This document shows positions 52,925 through 64,000 of a stretch of 64,000 nt of DNA, piece after piece. Source of the stretch: Hypericum androsaemum (lineage: Eukaryota > Streptophyta > Magnoliopsida > Malpighiales > Hypericaceae); the NCBI GenBank assembly GCA_963995505.1, contig OZ023186.1, forward strand, positions 248,001 through 312,000, given 5' to 3'. Below the pieces are notes generated by a model, which searched no databases, was not told where the DNA came from, and saw only the letters and a program-made list of their open reading frames with translations. How positions within the stretch are numbered: position 1 is the stretch's first letter; each line of letters opens with the position of its first letter. The position numbers were made by a program, and so were the translations under genes.

Positions 52925-55036
52925 TTTCCTGCAAAAATTTATGATTGAAATAAGTAGTTTGATTGATAATAAGTAAAGGGTCATGTTCTTGAGCTTGAGA
53001 TGTATTTGTTCTTTGTTAATAACATGCCCTGCACAAATGCATAACAAAAGATAATAAATTCAGTGACTCAAAAGACCGCATTACTACAGTTGACAAAAAC
53101 CAATAAGAAAAGTTAGGATGCTGATGCCGATTATTTATAAAATTTAAAGGACCGATTCACGTGACTCTTTCGTACAGACATTTAAACAACATGTAAATGA
53201 TAGATTCATCAACTATGAACCGATTTGTTTTATAAGTAGATTTGAATTATATATAATGTATAAAATATTTATAAATACATGGGAGTACAATCAAAGGAAA
53301 TTACATGAAGGAAAGAATCCACCAAAGTACCAAGTCAAAATTACATATGCAATCAAATAAAAAACTATTTGCATAAACATTCTCGTATTGTCTAGAAGAG
53401 TTCAGATTTCTTGGCAGATATAGTTTTATGAGTTGTAGTTTAAAAAATAATAATTTTCAATGCTTCCAATAATATATATAAAGAGGTTTTCAGATATCAA
53501 TTTTATTTCAAAAAAGATTGAGGATAATACCAGGCCGTACAACTTCTTATCCACGAAGGCATTATTGAGGGTACGGGTTCCAATAACCTAGGGGACCTGT
53601 ACAAAATGGAAGGAATCATCCCTGAAAAGGTGTCGTTGAAGTCCAAATTAATTTTCTGTTTTCTGTTTTCTGTTTTCTGTTTTTCTGGCTCTTTTTCCTT
53701 TATTTATCTTTCTGACACGAAATTGAAAAATCTGCTGGTTTCCATGTGAACCCCCGCCTAAGCATTGAGATGAATGAGCAAATCAAACGATTATTATTAA
53801 ATATTTATATCTAATACAATATTTGGAAAAAATATTTATTAAATTATTCACGCTCTTATATGGTCTAATAAGTGTCATGATAAATTTTTCTTGGAAGGGC
53901 AATTGTCTTGAGAAATTGCAATTCAATGCTGTACCTTTTTTTCTGATAAAAAGGAAAAGTATGAACAGAAACTTTGAGGACTATATATTATATAAGACTC
54001 GCACTAAACAAAATCCCTGCATGTGCCAATGTCGAAAGGCTACTGTGGCTTTGTGTGGTGCAGCAAATTAGTTGAGAAGTTTGGAGGCTAAATTATTAAT
54101 AATTTGGGGGAAGAAGAAGAAGACGACGAAGCAGAAGAAAACGATGAAGTTGATGTTCCCGACGTCCATAATGTGAGGTGGTTAGGTGGCCGAAAGCTTT
54201 GAGACCCGAACCAGTGGCTCACAACCTCCACACGTACCCCTCAACTTGTTTTGTCTTTGTTCCAACTACCTCTACACGTACCAAATCATCGTCTCCTTTC
54301 TCTCTCTCTCTCAAAACAAAACCAGTTTTTTTGCACCATATTATACCTCATATTTTGCTAAAAATTAAATTTTGAACTTTCGTTAAATCATGATTATATT
54401 TTATGCAGTTAGTTCAAGTATTTTTTGGCAATGAAAATTAATTCAAATAATAACATATTTTATTTTATTTACGATAGTCGTAAGTTCAAACTTGACAAAA
54501 AAGACATTAGAACTCCCCCTACATAAGATCTACCTTTCAAGACTCTAGATATAAGATTCTCAAAAAATTCAAAATTATGTCGACCCGAAATTTTTAAATA
54601 ATGTTATTTTTAAATTCGTGAACAATTTCTCATCTACACATTAAGGCAACGATCTCTCGACAAAAATCTAAATTAGCTTAAATTTGAACACGATGAATTG
54701 GTATTATATTATAACATTTTCAATAAAGTTTCAAATTCTCAAAATTATGATTAACACCATTTTCTTAGGTTCAATGAGTTTCAAAAATGTATTATCTTAA
54801 CAGAGTGGATCCTTTACACGTTTTATAAAACCAATAATTTGATTTGACTCCAATAAAAAAAACAGTAAAAGCATATTTTACAAATTTTAAAAAGAGGGAA
54901 AACGCCATGCACATGTATGATGATCGTCTTGTACCCTCCGTGATATTGTATATATTTACATTATATATTACATTTTGTCACGTAGTATATTTGTTATATA
55001 GAGTAAAAGTTTGAGCATGCTACATAGGCTATAAAT
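52925..55036. other. Intergenic, AT-rich
   Basis: No gene is recognised. There is a (TTTTCTG) run near 53650 and a CT-rich stretch near 54295-54315 that resembles a 5' leader, but no convincing frame follows it. Confidence 0.5.
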
Positions 55037-56034
55037 TGTTGGAGAATTGGTTTATTAACCAAGGAAGAGATGGCCCAATACAAATGAGTATATTGGGCTT
55101 TGGACCCAAGTATTTAATTAGAGGGAGAATCTTAATTAAATACAATAACTAAGTAATTAGTGGGCAACTTTGAGCTAATTTAATTGGAGGTCACACTAAT
55201 TGATTTTGGGTGTTTGTGAGATCAATACGAAGCTCGTTGATAGAGCTTCGTAACGATATATAACGCTTGCAAAAATTCAATTCTCGTATGAATGGAAAAT
55301 TGGCTTAAAGGTGATATGGCTACGAGTTGCGGGTTTGTGGGAATTGTTCCAGGTTAAAGGGCCTTATCCTTTTGGAACTGGGCCAGACCTGTTGAACCGA
55401 TTCTAGGCACAAAAATTCGTTGCGCTTCTGTCTGGACAAGCCCATGCTCTAGAAGCTTCTTCTCCTTCTATATGCTATTTGAATTTAAATTTTAAATTTA
55501 AATTCATGAGTAAAAGCCTATTAAATTTGGAATTTTTATGGCCTTTGTAACAACCCATTTTATTCACCTAATGAATGAGCTAGTTAATGGTCATATTAAA
55601 TTTAGATTTGAATGTTGGAGGTCCTAGGCCCTATAAAAGGAGTCATCCCTAGCTCACACTCTTCCTTGAGCTCTCTACTTCTCTCCCCCTTTGCATAGCA
55701 TTTCTCATCATCATAAGTGTCAGAGTTCTAAGGCTACGAAAGGTTCACAAGGTGTACGAAAGTGCTTCTTTTTGTACACGTGATTGGGCATTGTATCTTA
55801 AGAACTCTCTTACCCACGGAGGCCTGAAGTATATAGGCAGGTAATAAGAGTTTAAGGGTACACGGTTAAACTGTGGCCTCGTCCAGGATTGAATCCGAAG
55901 TCCCTACCTTGAAGACGACGGTGTTACACACTTAACTACAAGTGTGATCGTGAGCATACTCTTACTCTACACTTTTATATTGCTCATGTTTTATATTCGT
56001 GTTCTAACCATTATTTACTAATATTTTTCCAACA
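55037..56034 (+). mobile_element. Solo Copia-type LTR, 998 bp
   Basis: Perfect ends TGTTGGA and TCCAACA lie between 5-bp duplications TAAAT (55032-55036 and 56035-56039). CCCTATAAAAGGAG near 55631 is a TATA box. It has no internal domain. Its family is unlike Copia-1 and Copia-2 in sequence. Confidence 0.9.
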
Positions 56035-56686
56035 TAAATAAGTGAGTCTTTTGAGATATTAATTAAGCTCAATTTGGCTTCCATCCATTATGGAGAGAAA
56101 CCAATAAAAGTTTTATTAGTTAAAATCTTATATATATAAGAAAAAAAATAAAAAAAATAAATATTAAATCAAAGGTGCCTCTTCGTGAGTTGCACACCTC
56201 TTCGACTTGAGTTGCGACCTTTCGGTGCATTGGATCTTTTCTGAGAAATGGTTGCCACCCTTCGGAAACAACTCTTGAGTATCTATAAATACTCAGACGA
56301 GTTCCGGAGGCAGAAAAAAAAATCAGAAATCGATTCTTCCCTCCTGAGAATTTCTTCTTTCTTTTCCGAGTCCAAACTTGCGAGTTCTTGATTCAAGAAA
56401 TCCGTAGAAGGTTGATAGACTTTGTACCATGGAAGGTTGATTCCTTGAAAACCATGTACACCATAGTTTGAGAAATCAATACTTTTAAAGAAAGCATTAT
56501 TTTTCGGTGTGCCTAACCTATACTTTCTTTATACTCCATTACCCACGTAATACACAAATGATTCTATAAGAGGTCACCATTGCCAGAGCCCAGAGCCATT
56601 CTCCACTCTCCTGCCCAAAAACCTAACTATATACAAATCAAAAAGAAAATATAAAAAAATACAAGAAGAACTGAAGAAGAAGAAGA
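56035..56686 (+). promoter_or_regulatory. Upstream region of the small basic protein gene
   Basis: ATCTATAAATACTC at 56281 is a TATA candidate, about 400 bp before the start codon. The leader just before the ATG (56640-56686) is A-rich with GAAGAAGAAGA, a favourable start context. A purine/CT-rich stretch around 56330-56370 would be leader sequence if the TATA is used. Confidence 0.5.
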
Positions 56687-56923
56687 ATGTCTCGGCACAG
56701 AAGGCAAGCATCCCAAGTGCTACCACCAGAGATCATGGCCGGAAATATCCAAGAAGATCCCCTTATCATGATGGAGGACTTGGCTTCCCCTCCTATTACC
56801 AAAATACCCTCAAAGCAGAAGGTTAAGAATGTGCCAGCTCCTACCCCTCCTAGTAAACAGGATCACCAAGACCAATCCTCTTCTACAAATAATAACAACA
56901 ACAACAACCCTGTTGCCAGCTAG
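56687..56923 (+). CDS. Small basic-then-polar protein, 78 residues
   Basis: The protein begins MSRHRRQASQVLPPEIMAG, a compact basic start, and has a middle with DLASPPITKIPSKQK and a low-complexity end (SSSTNNNNNNNPVAS). There is no membrane segment or signal peptide. I do not recognise the family with confidence. Support for a real gene is the upstream leader, a good start context and a polyadenylation signal 266 bp after the stop. Simple composition leaves some risk that the frame is chance. Confidence 0.6.
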   Translation: MSRHRRQASQVLPPEIMAGNIQEDPLIMMEDLASPPITKIPSKQKVKNVPAPTPPSKQDHQDQSSSTNNNNNNNPVAS

Positions 56924-57188
56924 ATCCCGATGTGTCTCTACCCGGAGATCAAGTATTTGTGGTATCAGAAGAGTGTATGTACCACAACTACTTTTTTTTT
57001 TGTGTGTGCGCTACTTCCTAGTGCCTTTTAGTTTTTATATTGCAATCTCGCTTTGGTTGTGATCTAGCTTGCAATATTTTTCGTAGTTGTGTTGCTTCAT
57101 GTGATTTGTTCCTATCTAGCTCCTTATTTTCGGATGATCTAGTTCCTTTTTCTTTTGCTGGTAATTGCTGTTCCGTAAGTAATTAATG

Positions 57189-57194
57189 AATAAA
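57189..57194 (+). terminator. Polyadenylation signal
   Basis: AATAAA, preceded by T-rich sequence, stands 266 bp after the stop at 56923. Confidence 0.5.
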
Positions 57195-58440
57195 ATTCGG
57201 GTCATCTTATATCTCGCTCTAATTGATTAGCGTTTTGTTTGATCGTCTTCCTCTATTCAATGGAGTCAATCTCTCTGGGTGAAGATACACAGATAATAAT
57301 GAGTTGATTAATTTTCCGAGCACTACAAAGTTCGTGTCGAGTTGCTACCCAAAACAAAAATTGTATTTTTTAATTGTATGAAAAATAAAATTTTACACTC
57401 TGGTCCTATAATTTAATTTTAAATGCCTTCCCATCTTTGTCACTTAGAACAAGATCTAAAGAGCGAAAAAGATTATATTATAATCATTCACATTTTTTAC
57501 TTTTTCGAAATTAGAATATCTTTGGGTAACCTGACTCCTAAATATTTCGGTTTCAATATATTGCATAAATTGGCAAAGATACACCAAATAAAAACACTCA
57601 CTCCTGACCTAATTGACTTCCAGAGATGTGGCAGTAATTAGTCCTGATAGTATCCAACCACCATTCTATACTTTGTAAAAAAAAAACCACCATTCTATAT
57701 GGTTGAGGAACTGCTATCGCAAAATCTGGGCCTGATGGGCCTCTTTTAGGTTAAGTCACGAATAACAATCTTTGCCGGAAAGAAAAAATGGGCTCTTCGT
57801 AAATTTGCTTCCTCTTTTGGTTAGTTAAGTCACGAATAACAGAAAAAGGATCGTTTATTCTTTTTTCCCTTGGAAACCACCCTATTGATAAATTCTCAAG
57901 GGTACATGAAAAAGATACCGTATATGCAGTGATAAGAAATTGTCAATTTAGTGCATGTCATTGTTGATTGGGGCTAGGCACGCGATCTACCTCTGGTGTG
58001 CTTTGGGCAAAAGTGAAAATGAAGCTCTAAGATCCAACTAACCTTTTTTTTTCTTTAAATAAATTTTTACACCAAAATTACACATATACCTCATTAATAA
58101 ACATCTAATAAAAATCAAGCGTATAAACAGACCATCTAATTCCAATGAATATTTAACTAAAATTGAAAGTTGACCAATCACATAAATCAACCGGGTTTAG
58201 ATTGAAAGATGGCCTAATTCGAACCTGGTCTCGATGATTGTTGTCATGGTTTTGGCACCCCAAAAAAAAATCTTAAATTAGAAACCTCTATATCATATAG
58301 TTGCACTGACCTGAGACGATAGGGACAAATATCCTAATTAATGCCCCACCTTCCTAAACCCCGTAAAAGAAACCCTTGTCTTTTAGCTAAATAAAGAGAA
58401 CATTTGATGAAACCCTAATATATGCCAACTACTAAAAGAC
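57195..58440. other. Intergenic
   Basis: AT-rich spacer before the 3' end of the minus-strand AHL gene. Two copies of AAGTCACGAATAAC about 75 bp apart (57754 and 57828) suggest a small local duplication. No gene is seen. Confidence 0.5.
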
Positions 58441-59157
58441 TCAGAAGGGCGGGCGAGAGGGTAGACCGCACCAACCGCCAACGTCCGGGGAAGGCATGAC
58501 CTGCTGGAAGCCGTTGGCGGCCGGATTAGGGCTGTTGAACATCCTAGCCACGCCATTCTCGGCAGTCCTCTGGTTTCCGGCGGCCGCGAGGGAGGGGAGC
58601 CTGACAACCGAGATGTTCTTGAAGGCGGCGACGACAACCACGACGGGTCCGGCGGCCATGAGCGGCACGGAGACCAAGCCGCCGGTGACTTGGCCATTGT
58701 TGCCGACGAAGGAGGCGGACAAGGACCACGAGTACGCTCCGTCGGGGAGGCGGAAAACGTACCCGGAGAGGGACATGAGGCACACGGCCCTGGGCACCAA
58801 GTCACACGGCGGCTCGGCCCCGTCGTTGCTGCGAGGGATGTCGGCGACCATCCCAGAGACGGAGAGCACTGTGAGGGCCTTGTGGGCCCCGCCTCCGGCG
58901 AAGGAGACGATGGACTGGACGACATCAGAGCCCCCGGGGACTTCCAGGAAATAGTTCATCATGGGGGGCTCCTGAGGAGGCTGCGGGGGTACGAACACGG
59001 TGGCGGCCTCCTTGGGCTTGTTCTTGGAGCCCGGTGGGCGGCCCCTGGGCTTCTTGGTGGTGGGCTGCGGGGGGGACGGTGACGTTTCGGCGGACCCAAC
59101 GTGGACGTTGACGCCGAGAGGGGAGGAGGAGCCGTCTTTGTTTGTTTCGGCTTCCAT
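58441..59157 (-). CDS. AT-hook motif nuclear-localized (AHL) protein, intronless, divergent PPC domain
   Basis: The 238-residue protein is a nuclear DNA-binding factor of the AHL family, which binds AT-rich DNA and acts through PPC-domain complexes. One AT-hook (KKPRGRPPGSKNKPK) lies at residues 35-49. The PPC/DUF296 domain spans about residues 68-190 (NYFLEVPGGSDVVQSIVSFA at its start, GGLVSVPLMAAGPVVVVVAA near its end). A single AT-hook and no intron fit the clade A group. The six-residue GRFEIL motif, conserved there and needed for partner contacts, is not present; the matching place reads PRAVCLMSL. The tail is Pro/Asn/Gly-rich and ends SRPPF. The gene is very GC-rich compared with its surroundings, as is common for this family. 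Confidence 0.92.
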   Translation of the reverse strand: MEAETNKDGSSSPLGVNVHVGSAETSPSPPQPTTKKPRGRPPGSKNKPKEAATVFVPPQPPQEPPMMNYFLEVPGGSDVVQSIVSFAGGGAHKALTVLSVSGMVADIPRSNDGAEPPCDLVPRAVCLMSLSGYVFRLPDGAYSWSLSASFVGNNGQVTGGLVSVPLMAAGPVVVVVAAFKNISVVRLPSLAAAGNQRTAENGVARMFNSPNPAANGFQQVMPSPDVGGWCGLPSRPPF

Positions 59158-59252
59158 TGTTCTTTTTAAGAAGCAGACAGAATACGCGGAGGGAGGGAGA
59201 GAGAGAGAGAGGCCTGTTTAATTACAAGGTCAAGTAGGGTCGCTGTTCGGTT

Positions 59253-59260
59253 CTTATATA
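59253..59260 (-). promoter_or_regulatory. TATA box of the AHL gene
   Basis: On the minus strand TATATAAG lies about 95 bp before the ATG, followed by a CT-rich leader (CTCTCTCTCTC, 59190-59215). Confidence 0.7.
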
Positions 59261-60578
59261 GAGGCCTCACAGTCCGTACGTGTTTGTTTCTGGAATAAGA
59301 TGTCCGTATGACTTTAGACATGATATCTTTGTCCAATTAGGAATAGTGACCTATTATGCTTGGTACAATAGAGTTATACTCGTCATCAATATCAATCTTT
59401 TTAAAAATAACTCAGCTAAAAAATCTTACATTTTCAGTTCACCCGGATCAATCGTTCAAATCGGTAATCGAACTAGGATGTTTTTTCTATTTTTATAGTA
59501 TTAATTATTAAATAGTATAAAAATAACTTAAATTAAACATAAAATTAACAAAATGCTAAATAAGTTTAAATATTTATCAACTCAAATGGACAATTTGTTC
59601 AAACAAAATCTTCAACATGCATTTAACAAATCTAATTGAACCAAGTTTACACGGACCACTAAAACGTATTTACAAGGAAAAGAATACATTAGAATATCTA
59701 GTTCAAAAGAATTAATGATAGTCCAACTTTTTGGAAGACCATCTAATTCTAGTCTGCAATATTTAAGCTTAAAAAGGGGGAAGTTTCGTGGCTACAGAAA
59801 TGGAAGAATTTATTGTTCTCTAAGAGAATTCTTTCCTAGCTGATAAGGTAGTCTTTCTTATTCAACAAACCTCTCGCAAGTTCATAGCTCAACACTTGTG
59901 CTCTTGGCGGCCAGTCATGGATTGCTCAACACTATTCTTTCTTATTCAACAAGTTGCTACATGGAAGATTTTCGGATTAATTATAAGTCTCCTTGTTGCT
60001 GGTATTTTGTTTTTTTTTTTTGTTGTATCCCATCTTTGTTGTTTGGTTTACAACAGTAGTTTTTGTGGTGCTTAGGGAAACTAATATTATATGTAATGAA
60101 AGAAGAGAAAAACGCTCTCTCTAGAAAAGAATTAGGGTTCTCTTCTTATTCTCTAAATTCTTTTGAGAGCAATTGGTTTCCTGATTTGATCAGTGAATGG
60201 TGATCTTATTTTTCGAAGTATAAGTTCCTGAAACTAAGTATCACAAGTCTGGTCTTCCCCGACAACAAAAAAATGGAGAATTTTCTCCAGGCCATCAGAA
60301 CAAAACAGTTGAACATTGCAACATTAGCAGCTTTCATGAGCTAATTGAGGAGAATTTTCTGCTATTTCCATGGTTGGAAGTCGAAACAAAGCAGGTTACT
60401 GGAACAGTACCAAGAAACAGAGAGAATGTCTCAGTTTAGTTCCAACTTACTGGACAGTATAGGACTTGGCCAGCCTTGTGTCATGTTCATTATTTCTACG
60501 CATGGGTTCCTAGTACTGTACAAGAACCGAGCAATAAGTTACGAGGGTTGGAGGAATATATGCAGGGACACAGCATAT
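59261..60578. other. Spacer between AHL and RING genes
   Basis: AT-rich. A poly(T) run at 60009 and transcript-like pyrimidine tracts are present, but no gene or complete element is recognised. Confidence 0.45.
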
Positions 60579-62398
60579 TCACTTGCGGCCTAGCCTCACC
60601 AAGTGCTGCTCGTGCTTTTCAGCAGCGGCTCTGTTGGCAGCTTCACGCTTCAGTGTTCTCTTTGCACGTCTCCCTGTCTTGTCTTTTGCGGGTTCTTTCA
60701 TCATGGGTTCATGTGATGAGCCAGCTCCTGGATCCTGGAAATTAGGTCGATGCACTGGCCTTGCTTCTTGGCGCCCAGCCCTAACATACCCATTGTCTCC
60801 CCACCTACGGTTTCCGATCCGTAGGCTTGCTGAACTACTTGCATAAACTTCCTCCAAATCGTCATCCTCATCATCATAATCATAGTCTACGTCATAATCA
60901 GGTATAACGAAACTGAAACTCTCCGCTTCATCGAAAGGATCATCATGACTCTCAACGGATAAGGGTTTGAACCAAGTAGCCCTAAGGAGCAGGCACACGC
61001 TTTCCTCAAACATGTAGTCATGAATGCTGTTGAAGCAACAAATGTTTGCATTAAAGACCAATCAAACACCAAAATGATTCCAGTGGCACAAAGTATTCAA
61101 GTGAATAGACTTTGTACCTCCCATCAAGAGAACGATGGACATTCAAAAAATCAAACGGATTCTTGCACTGGGGGCAAGTTGGTGTCTTGCTGTATGTGAC
61201 CCAGCGTAGAATGCATGTCACACTGCATAGAGCAAGAAATGGACCATCACATAACATATCGAGATAGCTTTACATCCACAGATAAACCCCGCAAGCAAAT
61301 TATCACAACTTCAGAGGGAAGGGGAATAGGTTTGCATAGTATTTTTTTTTTATCGGGCTAAGTACAGCACATAGTATAATGATAATCAGGTGACCTGGTC
61401 AGCAATAATTTAACTTGATCTTTAAGGGCAACAAGAAAGCAATGAAGTTTCTAATATACTCCGGAAAACATAGATGCAAAGTCATCAGACTCATCACAAA
61501 TCTTAAAACAAAAGGAACAAATGAAAGCAATAAATCAGCAGGAATACTTAACAAGATAAGACCAGAGCAAGAAAATTACTTGTAACCCGTGCTACCCAAT
61601 TTAGCATCTAGTCGTAGACTCTAACAAGCTGCAAGTTTTTGGATCACATGCCAAAGCATTACCCTTCCAGTTGGCAATCTCAACTAAAGCATGGTGTGTG
61701 CATAAACTAAAGCATGAATCTACCATGTTTGTCAAGAATCAAGAAGCAGATTACGATGAACAAAACAAGAATCGCAGGCAAATCCATCGTCCAGACAAGA
61801 AGTTAAACAGAGACGAAAAGAAGCACACACGTCCACTCAAACAGACACCAAAATAACTCATTTTCATGAACACCAGCCGTAGAGAGTAGGTTATAATATA
61901 CCGACCAGTAAGCGTGCTCGCATCCCTTGACAAGGGCGGTCTCCTTCAGCTCAATGGTATCCAAACATATCACACAAACCCCTCCATCGCCCCCACACGG
62001 CTTGTCATTCGCCTCCACCATTTCACCCTGCCACAAAACCCCAGCAAATTTAACTAGTGAGAAGCTAGCACCGTGTTCACAAAACCACACCACCAAAACT
62101 ACACAAGCTAGTTTATCCAAAAATAAATCTAAACATCCATAATTGCTCTTCCCTCCACTTCAAATCCCATAACCACAACTCTCCGTACAAGCTAATTCAC
62201 TTTTGGATCCAAAATAAACCCCAAAATTCAATATTTCTAAATCCCTTCGGTTCAATTAACACCCACCAACCCAAAAGAAACAAAAAAAAATCAAAAAATA
62301 ACCAGAAAAAAAAATGAAGATACCTGATCTCGGATGGAGAGGTGGGCAAGAGGGTTGACCAAGCCTTCACCGTTCATCTCAATGACCGAATAATCCAT
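60579..62398 (-). CDS. RING-finger (C3HC4) protein, probable E3 ubiquitin ligase
   Basis: Four minus-strand exons are inferred: 62398-62324, 62027-61906, 61222-61118 and 61026-60579. They join in frame to 249 residues. The RING is split by an intron: CVICLDTIELKETALVKGCE in exon 2, then HAYCVTCILRW and TCPQCKNPF across exon 3. The run NVHRSLDGS then DYMFEESVCLLLRATWFKPL is characteristic of a small plant RING family. An acidic stretch (DYDVDYDYDDEDDDLEE) and a basic C-terminus (RRAKRTLKREAANRAAAEKH) follow. All donor and acceptor sites are GT-AG. RING proteins of this kind bind E2 enzymes; the substrate is unknown. The start MDYSVIEMNGEGLVNPLAHL is short but in frame. Confidence 0.9.
61344..61373 (-). 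mobile_element. Tiny retroposed stub in a RING-gene intron
   Basis: CATAGTAT stands on both sides of a T-run plus 18 bases. This fits a severely truncated poly(A) retroposon in minus orientation, though chance is possible at this length. Confidence 0.35.
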
Positions 62399-64000
62399 GC
62401 GATAATAGCACAACAAAACAATTTGTACAACGATTTAAGGTAAGTGATTTAAAATACCTACAAATCTAAACTCAAAGTTTCAATCTTTGTGTTTGGTTTT
62501 TTATACAAACTAAAGTACTAAAAAGGGGCGGGTCTAATTAACGGTCAACAAAAATAGGGAGATGCTAAAGAATAATTCTACCCAGATTCCCAAAGAAGAA
62601 TTAAGAGAAAAAAATTATTTAAAAAAAAATTTAGAGAGAGAAAGGAGAAGCGGGAGCCCCGACAAGAGGAGAAGGTTGTGGATGGAAATGAACGGCAGGA
62701 GGCGGTAATCCATGTTTTTATATTCATGTCTTTTCTATTATAGTTTTTTTTTTACTTATTTTATCTTAATAATAATACCGCGGAGAAAAGAAAAGAAAAG
62801 AAAAAAAAAAGAGCGAGAGAAGAGAGATAGTAATAAAAAAACAGAGAGCGAGAAGGGTCAGTTGACCGCCCGGGGAGTCGGTGGCGGTGTAACTTTTGGG
62901 AATATTCTAGTTCAGGGCCCAAGCCCAATCCATTAAGCCTATTTGATTGATGGTCCAACACCGTTCATGCAAGATTAGACACGATTGGGCCACTTGTCTG
63001 CTCCACTAATCATAATATCAAAATCATGCCCATTTATTGAGGGCCAAATCTTTTTCTTATGATTAATTAATTTGTTGAATGCCGACATAATATCAAAATC
63101 ATCATCAAGAAGTTGCCCACTAATCCGCTACACTATCTTATCTTATGGGATGTCATTAATTTAAAAAAATTACTAATTTAATTGATCACCCGGCGCCGTT
63201 CATGCACGTGTCATTTTCGGCGAACTTCTATATATATATATATATATGTGGAGCATTTCAAACGGAGGGATATCTATTTCATTGGGAGCATATGCATGAC
63301 ATTGCTTCTTCTTTTTTGTTTGGTAAGTACAACATTTTATTATTCCAAGTATCGAGAGACTGCACGTTTACATTAGACCATCTTCCTTTAACAATTAAAA
63401 CAAAAGGTCAAAAACTTTGGGCATACGGTAAACAACCAATATCTAAAGGTAAATTTCAGAAGAGGTAATTGATTCAATGAATCTCCCTCAAAAAAAATTT
63501 TTGATTCAATGAATCCTAGTGGTCTTCCATTTTAATATGCAACTTGCAAGAGTCCCGTGGCAGACGGTTAAGATTATGGAAGGTTGCGGTGACCAATTCA
63601 ACCTTGTCCTTTCATGAGATTTTGTGGCCGACAAAACTACTTGCTAATAATTAAGCGGTGCAACTCAAAAAGTTGTCCTTTGGAGTTACGTGGTCAAGTT
63701 TGAATAGTATATTCGTATGTATGGATGGATAGCTACAGGGACTATATTCTTTATTACATGTAAATAAACCATCGATGGCCGATGCTAATGGTTATAAGAA
63801 ATTTTTAACTGGGATTCTGATGCGACTTAGTTGGAATTTTTTTGGAAAAATTTAGACGGGTTGAATTAAACCTCAGGGTTCTAGACGTTATTGGGTTTTT
63901 GTTTCCTTCCCAAATAAAATTTTACCATTTCAGCAAGAGGTGAGAATTGACCCACCAACCTTTATAAAATGAGTTAGCATCTGTTACCATCCTACCTACC
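62399..64000. other. Right edge, no gene recognised
   Basis: This includes the presumed promoter of the RING gene, a purine-rich tract (62784-62860) and a TA microsatellite at 63227-63247. No coding or transposon structure could be supported. Confidence 0.5.

Noticed and set aside
58496..58954. Plus-strand frame antisense to the AHL gene
   Set aside because: GC-rich coding DNA leaves antisense frames open by chance; only the minus frame shows AT-hook and PPC domains.

Overview
The window is nuclear DNA of a flowering plant, most likely a woody eudicot. TIR-NBS-LRR (TNL) resistance genes occur in eudicots but not in grasses. The intron-bearing genes, plant TATA boxes and plant transposon families (Cassandra, TRIM, Copia, chromovirus Gypsy, hAT, MULE, Pogo/Emigrant) all agree with this. 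I cannot name the species from sequence alone; a Myrtales-like genome is only a guess.

Layout. Positions 1-14 kb hold TNL-A, a destroyed TNL. Only its start codon/TIR stub (1795), three pieces of its C-terminal post-LRR exon (5.6, 7.9, 9.0 kb) and its 3' flank survive, separated by Copia, MULE-like, Pogo-like and unknown insertions. TNL-B (17230-23142) is complete in exon plan (TIR, NB-ARC, short linker exon, an 18-unit LRR array, C-terminal jelly-roll-like exon) but has an apparent 1-base deletion in exon 3. A convergent ABCG half-transporter pseudogene (23571-25486, minus) follows. A receptor kinase of the MIK2-like LRR type, with an open frame across three exons, lies at 31201-34491. TNL-C (40044-47496) is a pseudogene with stops, a collapsed LRR and a Ty3/Gypsy chromovirus inside its last exon. 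It is again followed by a convergent ABCG gene (47982-49934), this copy intact. TNL-B plus ABCG-1 and TNL-C plus ABCG-2, with about 2 kb beyond, are two copies of one duplicated block. From 52 kb the DNA is quieter: a TRIM, a solo Copia LTR, a small basic protein gene (56687), an intronless AT-hook/PPC gene (58441-59157, minus) and a four-exon RING-finger gene (60579-62398, minus).

Transposons make up much of the window and many have exact edges: 5-bp target duplications (TSDs) for LTR elements, 8 bp for a hAT, and 9 bp for a set of MULE-like elements with related GGG-NAAAA ends. The duplicated blocks and the TNL paralogues give empty sites that confirm several insertions.

How the genes relate. 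TNLs are intracellular immune receptors and the MIK2-like kinase belongs to a cell-surface receptor family, so this is an immune-receptor cluster in decay. The receptor kinase carries TNL-like sequence on both flanks, which suggests that its locus and the TNL loci share an origin by rearrangement. The ABCG, AHL and RING genes show no evident functional link to the cluster.
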